Source: a virus
Reading direction: 5' to 3' (one strand)
IMG/VR virus record: IMGVR_UViG_3300006920_000233
Span: 1 to 24,776 of that record
DNA length: 24,776 nucleotides
Below are positions 11,880 to 17,996 of the stretch, one piece after another. The translations under genes were made by a program, and so were the position numbers. Within the stretch, counting starts at the first letter, position 1; every line of letters starts with the position of its first letter. Under the pieces are notes generated by a model, which worked only from the letters and a program-made list of their open reading frames with translations, ran no database searches and was not told where the DNA came from.

Positions 11880-12214
11880 TGAGAATCAACGAACAGATAG
11901 AGTCGCATAAAAATGGAAAGGTTACGTTCTTAAAAATGGATCGTCCTCAGTTCGTTTGTGAAAGTGATGATGATTATATTGAGTACATAAATTATTATTG
12001 GAGCTTTATAAATAAAGCATCTTTTGATATTTCAACTCTTTCATTTTTTAATGATGAAGACCATATAGATATCGCTCATTTAGCTCAAGAAGTTGGTCGC
12101 GCTCATGGTTTACTGGAATTGTGCCACAAATTTTTAAGCGGAAAATCTTTACCAGTAACTAAAAAAGTTTCTAGTGTATTTACGACGACAATGTCACACG
12201 AAAGGAGAGCGTAA
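11879..12214 (+). CDS. Hypothetical protein (111 aa)
   Basis: A mixed alpha/beta protein with an acidic aromatic middle (CESDDDYIEYINYYWSFINK) and a helical region HIDIAHLAQEVGRAHGLLEL (about 66-85) that could be a HTH-like or dimerisation segment. The C-terminus is basic (SHERRA). Overlapping stop-starts join it to both neighbours. No family is recognised. Confidence 0.55.
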   Translation: MRINEQIESHKNGKVTFLKMDRPQFVCESDDDYIEYINYYWSFINKASFDISTLSFFNDEDHIDIAHLAQEVGRAHGLLELCHKFLSGKSLPVTKKVSSVFTTTMSHERRA

Positions 12215-12345
12215 TGGATAGCGAAACGGTAACAGTAACAATTAAAGGTGTGCCACACTTTTTTAATGGTGATGAATTAACCAGCCCAGCACAGCAAGCA
12301 ATATTGTTTTTACAAGAGCTAGATTATTTAGAGGCGGAATTTTAA
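12214..12345 (+). CDS. Small hypothetical protein (43 aa)
   Basis: A 43-aa ORF (MDSETVTVTIKGVPHFFNGD ... LFLQELDYLEAEF) with TAATG overlaps at both ends and AAAGGAG 7 nt before its ATG, so translation is well supported. A beta-hairpin is followed by an acidic amphipathic helix. It is directly coupled to the ERF annealase and may be its partner (inference). Confidence 0.55.
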   Translation: MDSETVTVTIKGVPHFFNGDELTSPAQQAILFLQELDYLEAEF

Positions 12346-12872
12346 TGGAAAAGTCAGAGTCAATTAAAAATTTAGCTGTTGCTATGTGTAAAGCTCAAGG
12401 TGAAATGGGGGGTGCTCACAAAGGAACGAAAAACCCATTTTTTAAAAAGAAGTATGCTGACCTTGGGGCGGTAGTTGAAGCTGTAAAGGAGCCTTTCGCG
12501 ACTAACGGTTTAAGCTATGTTCAATTCCCTATTAATGATGGTGACAAGATAGGCGTTGAAACTATATTGATGCACGAATCAGGGGAGTGGTTGATTAATC
12601 GCTTCACTGTAAAAGCATCTAAACAGGACGCTCAAGGTGCTGGCTCTGTTATTACATATTGTAGGCGTTATGGTTTACAAGCTGTTGCTGGGATACCTAG
12701 TGAAGATGATGATGGTAACGCATCAAGTAGCAATAATAATTCACCAGAAAAACCAACTAAAGACGATCTTTCATGGGTGTCAGCTATAAAGCAAAACCCA
12801 GAGAATGCAAAGCAAATAATAGATCCAGTTTACTTGGCTAAAATTCAATTATTTATTAAGGAAGGTTACTAA
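12345..12872 (+). CDS. erf: ERF-family single-strand annealing protein
   Basis: The 175-aa product matches the ERF superfamily of phage recombinases, which anneal complementary ssDNA in rings. Family landmarks are visible: an N-terminal PFFKKKYADLGAVVEAVK (31-48), QGAGSVITYCRRYGLQ (97-112) and the acidic EDDDGN (120-125) ending the conserved core. A polar linker and a short C-terminal helix follow, as usual. Its neighbours are a coiled-coil protein and an SSB, giving a phage annealing-recombination module that would act with host or phage exonuclease; no exonuclease gene was identified here. Confidence 0.9.
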   Translation: MEKSESIKNLAVAMCKAQGEMGGAHKGTKNPFFKKKYADLGAVVEAVKEPFATNGLSYVQFPINDGDKIGVETILMHESGEWLINRFTVKASKQDAQGAGSVITYCRRYGLQAVAGIPSEDDDGNASSSNNNSPEKPTKDDLSWVSAIKQNPENAKQIIDPVYLAKIQLFIKEGY

Positions 12873-13561
12873 TGGAAATTACTATTTTTAAAGAAATAAC
12901 TACTGAAGGTGTTATTTCATCAATAGAAGAAAACAGCAAAAAGTATCATGAAGGTTTTTATGCTGACATGAATAACGCACCAGAAAGAAAGCTTGTAAAG
13001 GAAAGTGCTGCTGATATCAACAATATGATTAAAGATTTAAAGGCTGCACGAATTAGAATCACAAAGGAAAACACAGCAAGAGTAAACAAAGAGCATGACG
13101 CTATAGTTGAGCGACTTATTACTGCAAACTTGCCTTTTACAGTTTTAATTGATGAATACAATATTGAACGTAAACGTATATTAGATGAAGAAAAGCGTGT
13201 TGTAGCATTAAAAGCCGCTATGGTGCAGAAAGAAGATGATCATGAAATGGCTTTGCTTATCAATAAAACATTTGAGTTTGATAAAGCTGAAACAGCAAGG
13301 TTAGCAAAAGAAGAATCAGAGCGATTACGTGTTGACGCAGAGATGCAGGCGGCAGTTAATCAAGAGCGAATTAACGAAAAAGCAAGACAAGACACTATTA
13401 ATGCTGAAAACGCAAGGCTAGCAAATGTTGAGCATGTAAGAAGCGTGAACATGGCAATACTAAATTCAATGATTGCTCACGGATTACCTGAAGCAGAAAG
13501 TAAAAAGTTTATAGCTACACTAGCTAGAAAAGAATTAAACCAACTAACAATTAACTATTAG
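12872..13561 (+). CDS. Coiled-coil phage protein between ERF and SSB (229 aa)
   Basis: Almost entirely helical and highly charged. Residues about 45-210 form long heptad-like coils (INNMIKDLKAARIRITKENT; RINEKARQDTINAENARL), with a final helix-turn motif (LNSMIAHGLPEAESKKFI). No catalytic motif is seen. Its layout resembles DUF1351-type phage proteins often found beside annealases; I hold this loosely. The start overlaps the erf stop (TAATGG). It may be a recombination accessory or a nuclease inhibitor like Gam (inference). Confidence 0.65.
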   Translation: MEITIFKEITTEGVISSIEENSKKYHEGFYADMNNAPERKLVKESAADINNMIKDLKAARIRITKENTARVNKEHDAIVERLITANLPFTVLIDEYNIERKRILDEEKRVVALKAAMVQKEDDHEMALLINKTFEFDKAETARLAKEESERLRVDAEMQAAVNQERINEKARQDTINAENARLANVEHVRSVNMAILNSMIAHGLPEAESKKFIATLARKELNQLTINY

Positions 13562-13570
13562 GAAAATAAC

Positions 13571-14026
13571 ATGCACATTATTCATGGCGAACTAAGAAAA
13601 GCACCATACATCAAAACTGGTTGTGGTCAAGACGGTCAATCAACGATGTTTATCGTTGAGTTATCAGAGGTTGTAAAGGACCGTCAAACTGGCGAGAATA
13701 CATATACTAATTACAGCGCGGCTATTTTTGCCAAGTCACCTGCTCAAATTGGTTACTACACAACATCATTAGTAGAGGGTAATTTTATCGTAGTTAACTG
13801 CGAGAAGTTAAAAGTTGATGTTAGCGAAAGTAACGGCAAGCAATACATTAAATTGCAAATGGAAAACGCAAGACTGGAAGGTGCTAAGTACGTCGAAAGC
13901 AGCCAGCAAGGAGGTTACACTCAGCAGCAGGGAGTACCACAGCAATATCAGCAACAGCAGCAGCAGCAACCAGCATTCGGTCAACAAGCAACAAGTCACA
14001 ACTTTAACAACATCGGTGGCTTTTAA
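13571..14026 (+). CDS. ssb: Single-stranded DNA-binding protein (OB fold, Q-rich tail)
   Basis: Residues 1-108 are beta-rich and fit a phage SSB OB fold (RKAPYIKTGCGQDGQSTMF; NYSAAIFAKSPAQIGYYTTS; EGNFIVVNCEKLKVDV; KQYIKLQMENARL). A Gln-rich linker follows with a run of seven Gln, encoded mainly by CAG/CAA. The tip is FNNIGGF, not the acidic DDxxPF that bacterial SSBs use to recruit partners, so it may not bind host SSB interactors. AGGA precedes the ATG. It lies with erf in the recombination module. Confidence 0.75.
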   Translation: MHIIHGELRKAPYIKTGCGQDGQSTMFIVELSEVVKDRQTGENTYTNYSAAIFAKSPAQIGYYTTSLVEGNFIVVNCEKLKVDVSESNGKQYIKLQMENARLEGAKYVESSQQGGYTQQQGVPQQYQQQQQQQPAFGQQATSHNFNNIGGF

Positions 14027-14060
14027 GGCGGCTAGCTGTTATTGTTAAAGTCAAACCTAA

Positions 14061-14108
14061 GCACCTTTCGCCGTAGAGATACGGCACTTAACCTCAATTA
14101 ACAGGTGC
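14061..14108 (+). promoter_or_regulatory. Hairpin leader that can mask the HNH gene RBS
   Basis: GCACCT (14061-14066) pairs with AGGTGC (14103-14108), which contains the AGGTG Shine-Dalgarno of the gene starting at 14113. Nested inside is a perfect 6-bp hairpin, GCCGTA (14070-14075) and TACGGC (14080-14085), closed by a GAGA tetraloop of the GNRA class. A minor TTAA/TTAA helix fits in the remaining loop. The whole could fold as a small junction that represses translation. It is confined to the spacer and probably travelled with the endonuclease gene. Confidence 0.5.
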
Positions 14109-14112
14109 GAAT

Positions 14113-14586
14113 ATGATCACTCAATCTAAACTAAAAGAAATACTTGATTACGATATCGACACAGGCGTTTTCACTTGGAAGGTTTCTGCTTCTTCTTCCG
14201 TATCTGTCGGCTCGATTGCTGGGGCTATAGATAATAAGGGCTATCGAAGAATAGGGCTTAACCGAACTTATAAAAGAGCGCATAGGTTAGCTTGGTTTTA
14301 CGTGTACGGTGAATGGCCAAAAAGCCAGATAGACCACATAAATAGAAATAGAGATGACAATATGTTGTCAAACTTAAGGGCCGCAAACGACCAGCAAAAC
14401 TGTAGAAATAGGTCTCCGAAGATAAACAAGTTTGGCGTTATAGGGCTATCTTGGTGCAAAAGAAGTAAAAGGTTTTTTGCTAGGATAACCATAGACAGAA
14501 AAACCGAGTATCTTGGGTACTTTTCCGATATGTTTGAGGCTATATGCGCCAGAAAATCAGCAGAAAATAAATATTTTAATTTTTAG
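14113..14586 (+). CDS. HNH homing-type endonuclease with AP2 domain
   Basis: The 157-aa protein has the architecture of free-standing phage HNH-AP2 endonucleases. An N-terminal segment (LDYDIDTGVFTWKV) is followed by an HNH core with H57 in RAHRLAW, D74-H75 in QIDHIN and the N/L-rich NMLSNLRAANDQQNCRNR. The AP2-like DNA-binding end (about 104-155) is NKFGVIGLSWCKRSKRF, then ARITIDRKTEYLGYF. Such genes spread into phages by cutting alleles without the insert. It lies between ssb and small genes, after an 86-nt spacer with a folded leader, consistent with an inserted mobile gene. Confidence 0.88.
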   Translation: MITQSKLKEILDYDIDTGVFTWKVSASSSVSVGSIAGAIDNKGYRRIGLNRTYKRAHRLAWFYVYGEWPKSQIDHINRNRDDNMLSNLRAANDQQNCRNRSPKINKFGVIGLSWCKRSKRFFARITIDRKTEYLGYFSDMFEAICARKSAENKYFNF

Positions 14587-14597
14587 GATTTGAACTA

Positions 14598-14846
14598 ATG
14601 GAATACGAACAATTAGAGCGGTGTTATAAAAACGTACTAAGTCAGCGAGATAGATATCACGATAATGGCGTTGAATTAGAGTTGCTTGTTGATACTTTGA
14701 TGTACGAGTTAAATATGGCTATTGATGAAGTTAATGCTATGCGAGATCTTTATAATAAAGATGATTTAACTCCTGCGGATCACTGGGATAAAGAAACTTT
14801 GCACAATGCACAGGTGAAGCTACGCAAGATAACTTCACCAAGGTAA
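14598..14846 (+). CDS. Hypothetical acidic helical protein (82 aa)
   Basis: A helical 82-aa protein (MEYEQLERCYKNVLSQRDRY; LELLVDTLMYELNMAIDEVN), acidic, with coiled-coil character over residues 20-50 and a basic end (VKLRKITSPR). It begins 11 nt after the HNH gene, whose insertion may have separated it from ssb. Unassigned. Confidence 0.5.
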   Translation: MEYEQLERCYKNVLSQRDRYHDNGVELELLVDTLMYELNMAIDEVNAMRDLYNKDDLTPADHWDKETLHNAQVKLRKITSPR

Positions 14847-14854
14847 TAACATAA

Positions 14855-15055
14855 ATGAAAACTATAACTAAAGTTGTATTCACTCCAAAACGAAACGCTC
14901 CTGTTAATTGTAAGCAGGCTGAATATCTTGTTGACCATATCAACGGCAAGATTAATTACACTTATGCTCGCTCTATAGCAAAAACAAGGTTTGAATTAGA
15001 TAATAAACTGCATGATAGATATAATTGTTTATGTGCTGAAATTGAGGTTTTATGA
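14855..15055 (+). CDS. Hypothetical basic protein (66 aa)
   Basis: A 66-aa protein with a beta-like basic start (MKTITKVVFTPKRNAPVNCK) and a helical remainder (YTYARSIAKTRFELDNKL) with three Cys. The Shine-Dalgarno is weak; it starts 8 nt after the previous stop and overlaps the next gene by ATGA. Unassigned. Confidence 0.45.
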   Translation: MKTITKVVFTPKRNAPVNCKQAEYLVDHINGKINYTYARSIAKTRFELDNKLHDRYNCLCAEIEVL

Positions 15056-15279
15056 GCTATAAGTTTAAATATGTCGTTAAAGCTTCTAGTGATTACGAGG
15101 ATGCTTCTTTAGGCTGTTGTGTTGTGGAAGTTGGTATAAGGCATGCAGATTTAGAAACGAGAAAAGAGGCTCTTTATTTAGATGGATGTGAAAATATTAG
15201 GTATGCATGTTCAGCAAAAGGAATGAATGAACGTATACGGCTAATAGACTCTTTAATTCTAAAGGGCTTAGGCGTATAA
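15052..15279 (+). CDS. Hypothetical cysteine-containing protein (75 aa)
   Basis: An alpha/beta protein (MSYKFKYVVKASSDYEDASL, then GCCVVEVGIRHADLETRKEA) with four Cys: an adjacent pair at 22-23, DGC and YAC. A metal site is possible but the spacing is not a standard zinc finger. Coupled to the previous gene by ATGA. Unassigned. Confidence 0.5.
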   Translation: MSYKFKYVVKASSDYEDASLGCCVVEVGIRHADLETRKEALYLDGCENIRYACSAKGMNERIRLIDSLILKGLGV

Positions 15280-15302
15280 TAGTAAAATTACGCGCCATTT
15301 TA
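15252..15302 (+). promoter_or_regulatory. Weak promoter-like site and hairpin before the 81-aa gene
   Basis: TTTAAT (15252-15257), a 17-nt spacer and a consensus TATAAT (15275-15280) could form a promoter overlapping the end of the previous gene. Just downstream, TAAAAT (15283-15288) and ATTTTA (15297-15302) are inverted arms around a GC-containing loop. The -35 match is poor. Confidence 0.25.
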
Positions 15303-15310
15303 GATTGAGA

Positions 15311-15562
15311 ATGAAAAAAATTAAGCAGATAGACATTGTTTTGTGCGACGACTGCGACGGAGGCGACCCACCAAAAATCAATAAAGCGGACCATCTTATA
15401 CCGTACCGAAAAGAGCATTACGGAATGTTAGAAGATGGTTCAATTGATAAGCGAGTTGTAGGCATTTGCAATAAATGCTTAAAGAAAAGAAACAAGTTTC
15501 AGCGAGAAAACACACAAGAGGTCGATGTTGACCATCCACACATTGTTTTAAGAAATATATAA
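15311..15562 (+). CDS. Putative zinc-ribbon protein (83 aa)
   Basis: The ATG at 15311 is preferred over a TTG two codons upstream. Two CxxC pairs, CDDC near residue 12 and CNKC near residue 53, are spaced like a zinc ribbon, with a basic stretch after the second (LKKRNKFQREN). The product is probably a small nucleic-acid or protein adaptor. The Shine-Dalgarno is poor. It lies in the delayed-early region, where phages often keep late-gene regulators, but there is no direct evidence for that role. Confidence 0.5.
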   Translation: MKKIKQIDIVLCDDCDGGDPPKINKADHLIPYRKEHYGMLEDGSIDKRVVGICNKCLKKRNKFQRENTQEVDVDHPHIVLRNI

Positions 15563-15571
15563 GGGTTAGTC

Positions 15572-16096
15572 ATGATTAAAAATGCTAGTCAATGGATATT
15601 GGAGTATTCACAAATTAACTTTTTGGATAGCTTTATGGTCCAAGGTTTTGAGTTTGAATTAATGTCACTAAGCAAAGAAAATATAGAAGCCGCTCGGGTG
15701 CTCACATCATCTAAAGATATTATAGAATTAGCCGCTAATGGTGGTATTGCTATAAATAAAAATAGAATGATTGAAGATGAAAGCCTTATTGGTGGTTTAG
15801 CTGCTTACTGGGATCATCCAGAAGTTAAAGCTTTTGAAGATCCCACAATCATGTTTAGTGTAGGTGAAAAAGTTTGTGAATTGTCGGGGCTATCTGACGT
15901 GTTAAGCGAAATGATTCTCGATGAAGAAGTGGCAGAAGAGGCAAGAATCGCAGAATTAGCTAAAATCGAAGAGGCGCATAGTGAAGCAATCGAAGAGCAA
16001 AAGCTTCTTGATGATGCCACCAATGGTGATACTGGCGTGCCTGATACGTTACTTGGTAAACTAAATCAAGCTGCTGAAGATTATCACGCAGCATAA
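15572..16096 (+). CDS. Hypothetical acidic protein (174 aa)
   Basis: A helical, strongly acidic protein. The N-terminal half contains FELMSLSKENIEAARVLTSS and GGIAINKNRMIEDESLIGGL. The C-terminal half is a Glu/Ala coiled coil (EEVAEEARIAELAKIEEAHS). The N-terminal part faintly recalls phage tail-assembly-chaperone-like proteins, but its position before the lysis cassette does not support that. AAGGG is at good spacing. Function is not assigned. Confidence 0.5.
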   Translation: MIKNASQWILEYSQINFLDSFMVQGFEFELMSLSKENIEAARVLTSSKDIIELAANGGIAINKNRMIEDESLIGGLAAYWDHPEVKAFEDPTIMFSVGEKVCELSGLSDVLSEMILDEEVAEEARIAELAKIEEAHSEAIEEQKLLDDATNGDTGVPDTLLGKLNQAAEDYHAA

Positions 16097-16113
16097 CAAA
16101 AGGTAAAATAAAT

Positions 16114-16503
16114 ATGACTGTACACGGAACAACATTAAGTGCTCCAGTAAAAGATGAAGCTGGCCGGCTTTACCCTGACGCATTTATCGGCATTAGAAAG
16201 GTTGTTGAAACACTACAAAAGTCACTTGATAACCCAAGCTTTAGTGATCTTGATGTGCCAAGGGTTGAATACAATATTAACGCTCTCGTTTATAGTGTTA
16301 GTTATTGGTGTAACAAAGAAACATTTGAATGGCTTGATGGTGCGCACTCTAGACCATTATCAAACCCGCTAAGTGTTGAGCCTGACATATTTGAGGCTGA
16401 CGTTACGACCTCAGAGGCGCAAGCCGCAATGAATAGCGGGTTGTCTGGTGATGATTTAACAGTTGAATTAATTAGACTTGATTTAATTAGACGAGCTATT
16501 TAA
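16114..16503 (+). CDS. Hypothetical protein before the lysis cassette (129 aa)
   Basis: A 129-aa mixed alpha/beta protein (KDEAGRLYPDAFIGIRKVVE; NINALVYSVSYWCNKETFEW), acidic at the end apart from the last basic helix (ELIRLDLIRRAI). AAAGG precedes the ATG. A strong terminator begins 5 nt after its stop, so it ends the rightward early operon. In lambda this position holds the late antiterminator Q; no Q-like motif can be seen, so that role is only a positional idea. Confidence 0.5.
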   Translation: MTVHGTTLSAPVKDEAGRLYPDAFIGIRKVVETLQKSLDNPSFSDLDVPRVEYNINALVYSVSYWCNKETFEWLDGAHSRPLSNPLSVEPDIFEADVTTSEAQAAMNSGLSGDDLTVELIRLDLIRRAI

Positions 16504-16507
16504 TGCC

Positions 16508-16545
16508 AAGCCAGCTTAAAATATAAGCTGGCTTATTTATTTTTA
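16508..16545 (+). terminator. Strong intrinsic terminator upstream of the lysis genes
   Basis: AAGCCAGCTTA (16508-16518) and TAAGCTGGCTT (16524-16534) form a perfect 11-bp stem with a 5-nt loop, followed by a T-rich tract to 16545. The endolysin ATG is only 11 nt further on, with no promoter between. Late transcription must therefore read through or start upstream. Confidence 0.85.
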
Positions 16546-16555
16546 CGGGTAGCAA

Positions 16556-17032
16556 ATGAATAAACAACAACTAACCGATTTAGTGATAATTCCAACGCTA
16601 GACGAAATTCCAAACGGGTACTCTGGCGAAGCTGTAATGGCTATTCAGATGATAATTGCTCATGAAAGTGAGGGTGGAGAATATATAAGGCAAAAAGACT
16701 GCTGTGGCGATGTGGGTGCATTCGGGGCCACTCAAATTGAAAAGTTAACACACAATCAAACATGGAAGTTTGGGGATAGCATCTGGAAAAATGCGTTAAA
16801 TCTAAAAATAATATCTAAAACTGATTTCTTTCTGAGGAAGCACCCACCAGTTGAACGCTTGATTTATGATTTGCGTTATGCTGTATTTATGACAAGACAA
16901 AAACTATTCATGGCCCAAGGTGCTTTACCCTTGAATGCGAAAGATATGTCAGTGTATTTAAAAAAACACTGGAACGGTGACGGCAAGGCAACACCAGAAA
17001 AATATCACAATGATTTTTTAAGGTGGGTATAA
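16556..17032 (+). CDS. Endolysin (lysozyme/transglycosylase-like)
   Basis: The 158-aa protein has a lysozyme-like active-site region: a helix ending IAHESEGGEY with the likely catalytic Glu37, then GDVGAFGATQIEKLTH, which parallels the G-x-G-x-x-Q motif of transglycosylase/lysozyme folds. The C-terminus (SVYLKKHWNGDGKATPEKYH) fits the end of such domains. It has no signal peptide, so it needs a holin for release, and a holin gene lies two genes downstream. It is called from motif layout and lysis context rather than a close family match. Confidence 0.65.
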   Translation: MNKQQLTDLVIIPTLDEIPNGYSGEAVMAIQMIIAHESEGGEYIRQKDCCGDVGAFGATQIEKLTHNQTWKFGDSIWKNALNLKIISKTDFFLRKHPPVERLIYDLRYAVFMTRQKLFMAQGALPLNAKDMSVYLKKHWNGDGKATPEKYHNDFLRWV

Positions 17033-17370
17033 TGACAGAAAAAACTGACATCGAAAAAATGAAAGACATGGCTGGCTTTAAGTTTCCTGAAATATCAGAT
17101 GGATTAGCAAAGTTATTGGTTGAGCAAGAAAAAAACAACGTCCTTGTTGAGGATAATAAAATCCTTCTTAAGGCAATTGTCCAATCAAAGCTAGATCAGA
17201 AAATTAGTGACAACGAAAAGCACGCAGTATGGAAAAAACAAAAAGACCAAAGCACTATTCTTTCACTGGTTGCGATATTTATAGCAGGATTGGCGTTTGC
17301 TGATAGTAGAAATATTGATGTTATCGGTATTGCTATGGGTTACATTAATTCAATAGAGGCATTATTATGA
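17032..17370 (+). CDS. Lysis-cassette membrane protein (112 aa)
   Basis: The ATG at 17032 overlaps the endolysin stop (TAATG), which rules out the in-frame start 9 nt upstream. Residues 1-72 are charged and helical (LAKLLVEQEKNNVLVEDNKI), followed by one or two hydrophobic segments (STILSLVAIFIAGLAFADS; VIGIAMGYINSIEALL). This resembles membrane-anchored coiled-coil accessory proteins of lysis cassettes, such as an Rz-like spanin component or antiholin; the orientation does not match classical Rz, whose membrane helix is N-terminal. Exact role unknown. Confidence 0.6.
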   Translation: MTEKTDIEKMKDMAGFKFPEISDGLAKLLVEQEKNNVLVEDNKILLKAIVQSKLDQKISDNEKHAVWKKQKDQSTILSLVAIFIAGLAFADSRNIDVIGIAMGYINSIEALL

Positions 17371-17711
17371 TCTGGAATTTTTTAAGTAGCTTAGTGTCAC
17401 CAATTACTAATGCAGTAACAAAAGTAAATACTAACAAAACAGAAGTTAAAAAACGCAATATTGACCGCATAATTAACGCTGATGACAAGTTAGCAGAGTG
17501 GGAAATGATTCAGGCCGAAAAAGGCAGTGGTTGGCGTGATGAGTGGTTTACTATCCTTTTATCGATACCTTTAGTGGGAGCGTTCATACCTCCGTTTGTG
17601 CCTCATATACTGGCTGGATTCGATGCGCTTAATCAAATGCCTGTTTATTATCAATATTGGGTAGCGGTAGCAATACTTTCATCCTTCGGTATTAGGGCTA
17701 TTAAAAAGTGA
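17367..17711 (+). CDS. Holin (3TM type)
   Basis: This 114-aa protein fits the 3TM holin family found in phages and gene-transfer agents: an N-terminal amphipathic segment (MIWNFLSSLVSPITNAVTKV), a charged helix (DDKLAEWEMIQAEKG), then the family-typical SGWRDEWFTILLSIPLV (53-69), which runs into the first membrane segment. A second segment (YYQYWVAVAILSSFGIRAI) and a basic C-terminus (KK) follow. Holins form inner-membrane lesions that let endolysin out. It is coupled to both neighbours by ATGA/GTGA overlaps. Confidence 0.75.
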   Translation: MIWNFLSSLVSPITNAVTKVNTNKTEVKKRNIDRIINADDKLAEWEMIQAEKGSGWRDEWFTILLSIPLVGAFIPPFVPHILAGFDALNQMPVYYQYWVAVAILSSFGIRAIKK

Positions 17712-17947
17712 TAGACTTAATCATACTTGTGGTATTTGTCCTTGTAGTTCTCGCATTAGTCGCAGGGTTTTTATATTGCCTAAAAGATTTGATCCACATT
17801 TTATATTTATATTATGTAGAGTGTAAGATTTATAACGAGACACAACACCCTGAAATATTTTGGACAGATTTAGATTTTGCTAGAATGAAAAAGGCTCATG
17901 ATTGCCGGGCAAAACGTAGATTTATAACGAGTCATTATCTGAATTAA
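17708..17947 (+). CDS. Small N-anchored membrane protein, last lysis gene (79 aa)
   Basis: It starts at a GTG overlapping the holin stop (GTGA). A strong hydrophobic helix fills residues 2-24 (IDLIILVVFVLVVLALVAGF). A longer basic soluble part follows, rich in aromatic residues and His (CKIYNETQHPEIFWTDLDFA). The topology, an N-terminal anchor with a soluble tail, suits a spanin or holin regulator, but no family motif is seen. A 14-bp inverted repeat begins at its last codons. Confidence 0.5.
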   Translation: MIDLIILVVFVLVVLALVAGFLYCLKDLIHILYLYYVECKIYNETQHPEIFWTDLDFARMKKAHDCRAKRRFITSHYLN

Positions 17948-17977
17948 AATGTGTTAGAATAGGTTAATTCAGATAAT
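17934..17977. repeat. 14-bp perfect inverted repeat after the lysis cassette
   Basis: The arms 17934-17947 and 17964-17977 are exact inverted copies (core TTATCTGAATTAA), 16 nt apart. The left arm includes the last codons and stop of the lysis gene. The stem is AT-rich and followed by no clean T-tract. It may be a weak terminator, an mRNA stability element, or a dyad for a late activator; the loop holds a TAGAAT that could be a -10. Confidence 0.5.
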
Positions 17978-17996
17978 TAAATAATCAAGGTTAAAT

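Noticed and set aside
13927-13972. CAG/CAA repeats as a CRISPR or microsatellite locus
   Set aside because: They are in frame and encode the Gln-rich SSB linker, so coding explains them.
14041-14112. HEARO/omega-RNA or group I intron remnant before the HNH gene
   Set aside because: The folded spacer is under 60 nt and lacks intron core elements. The HNH-AP2 protein is not IscB-like, having no RuvC segments.
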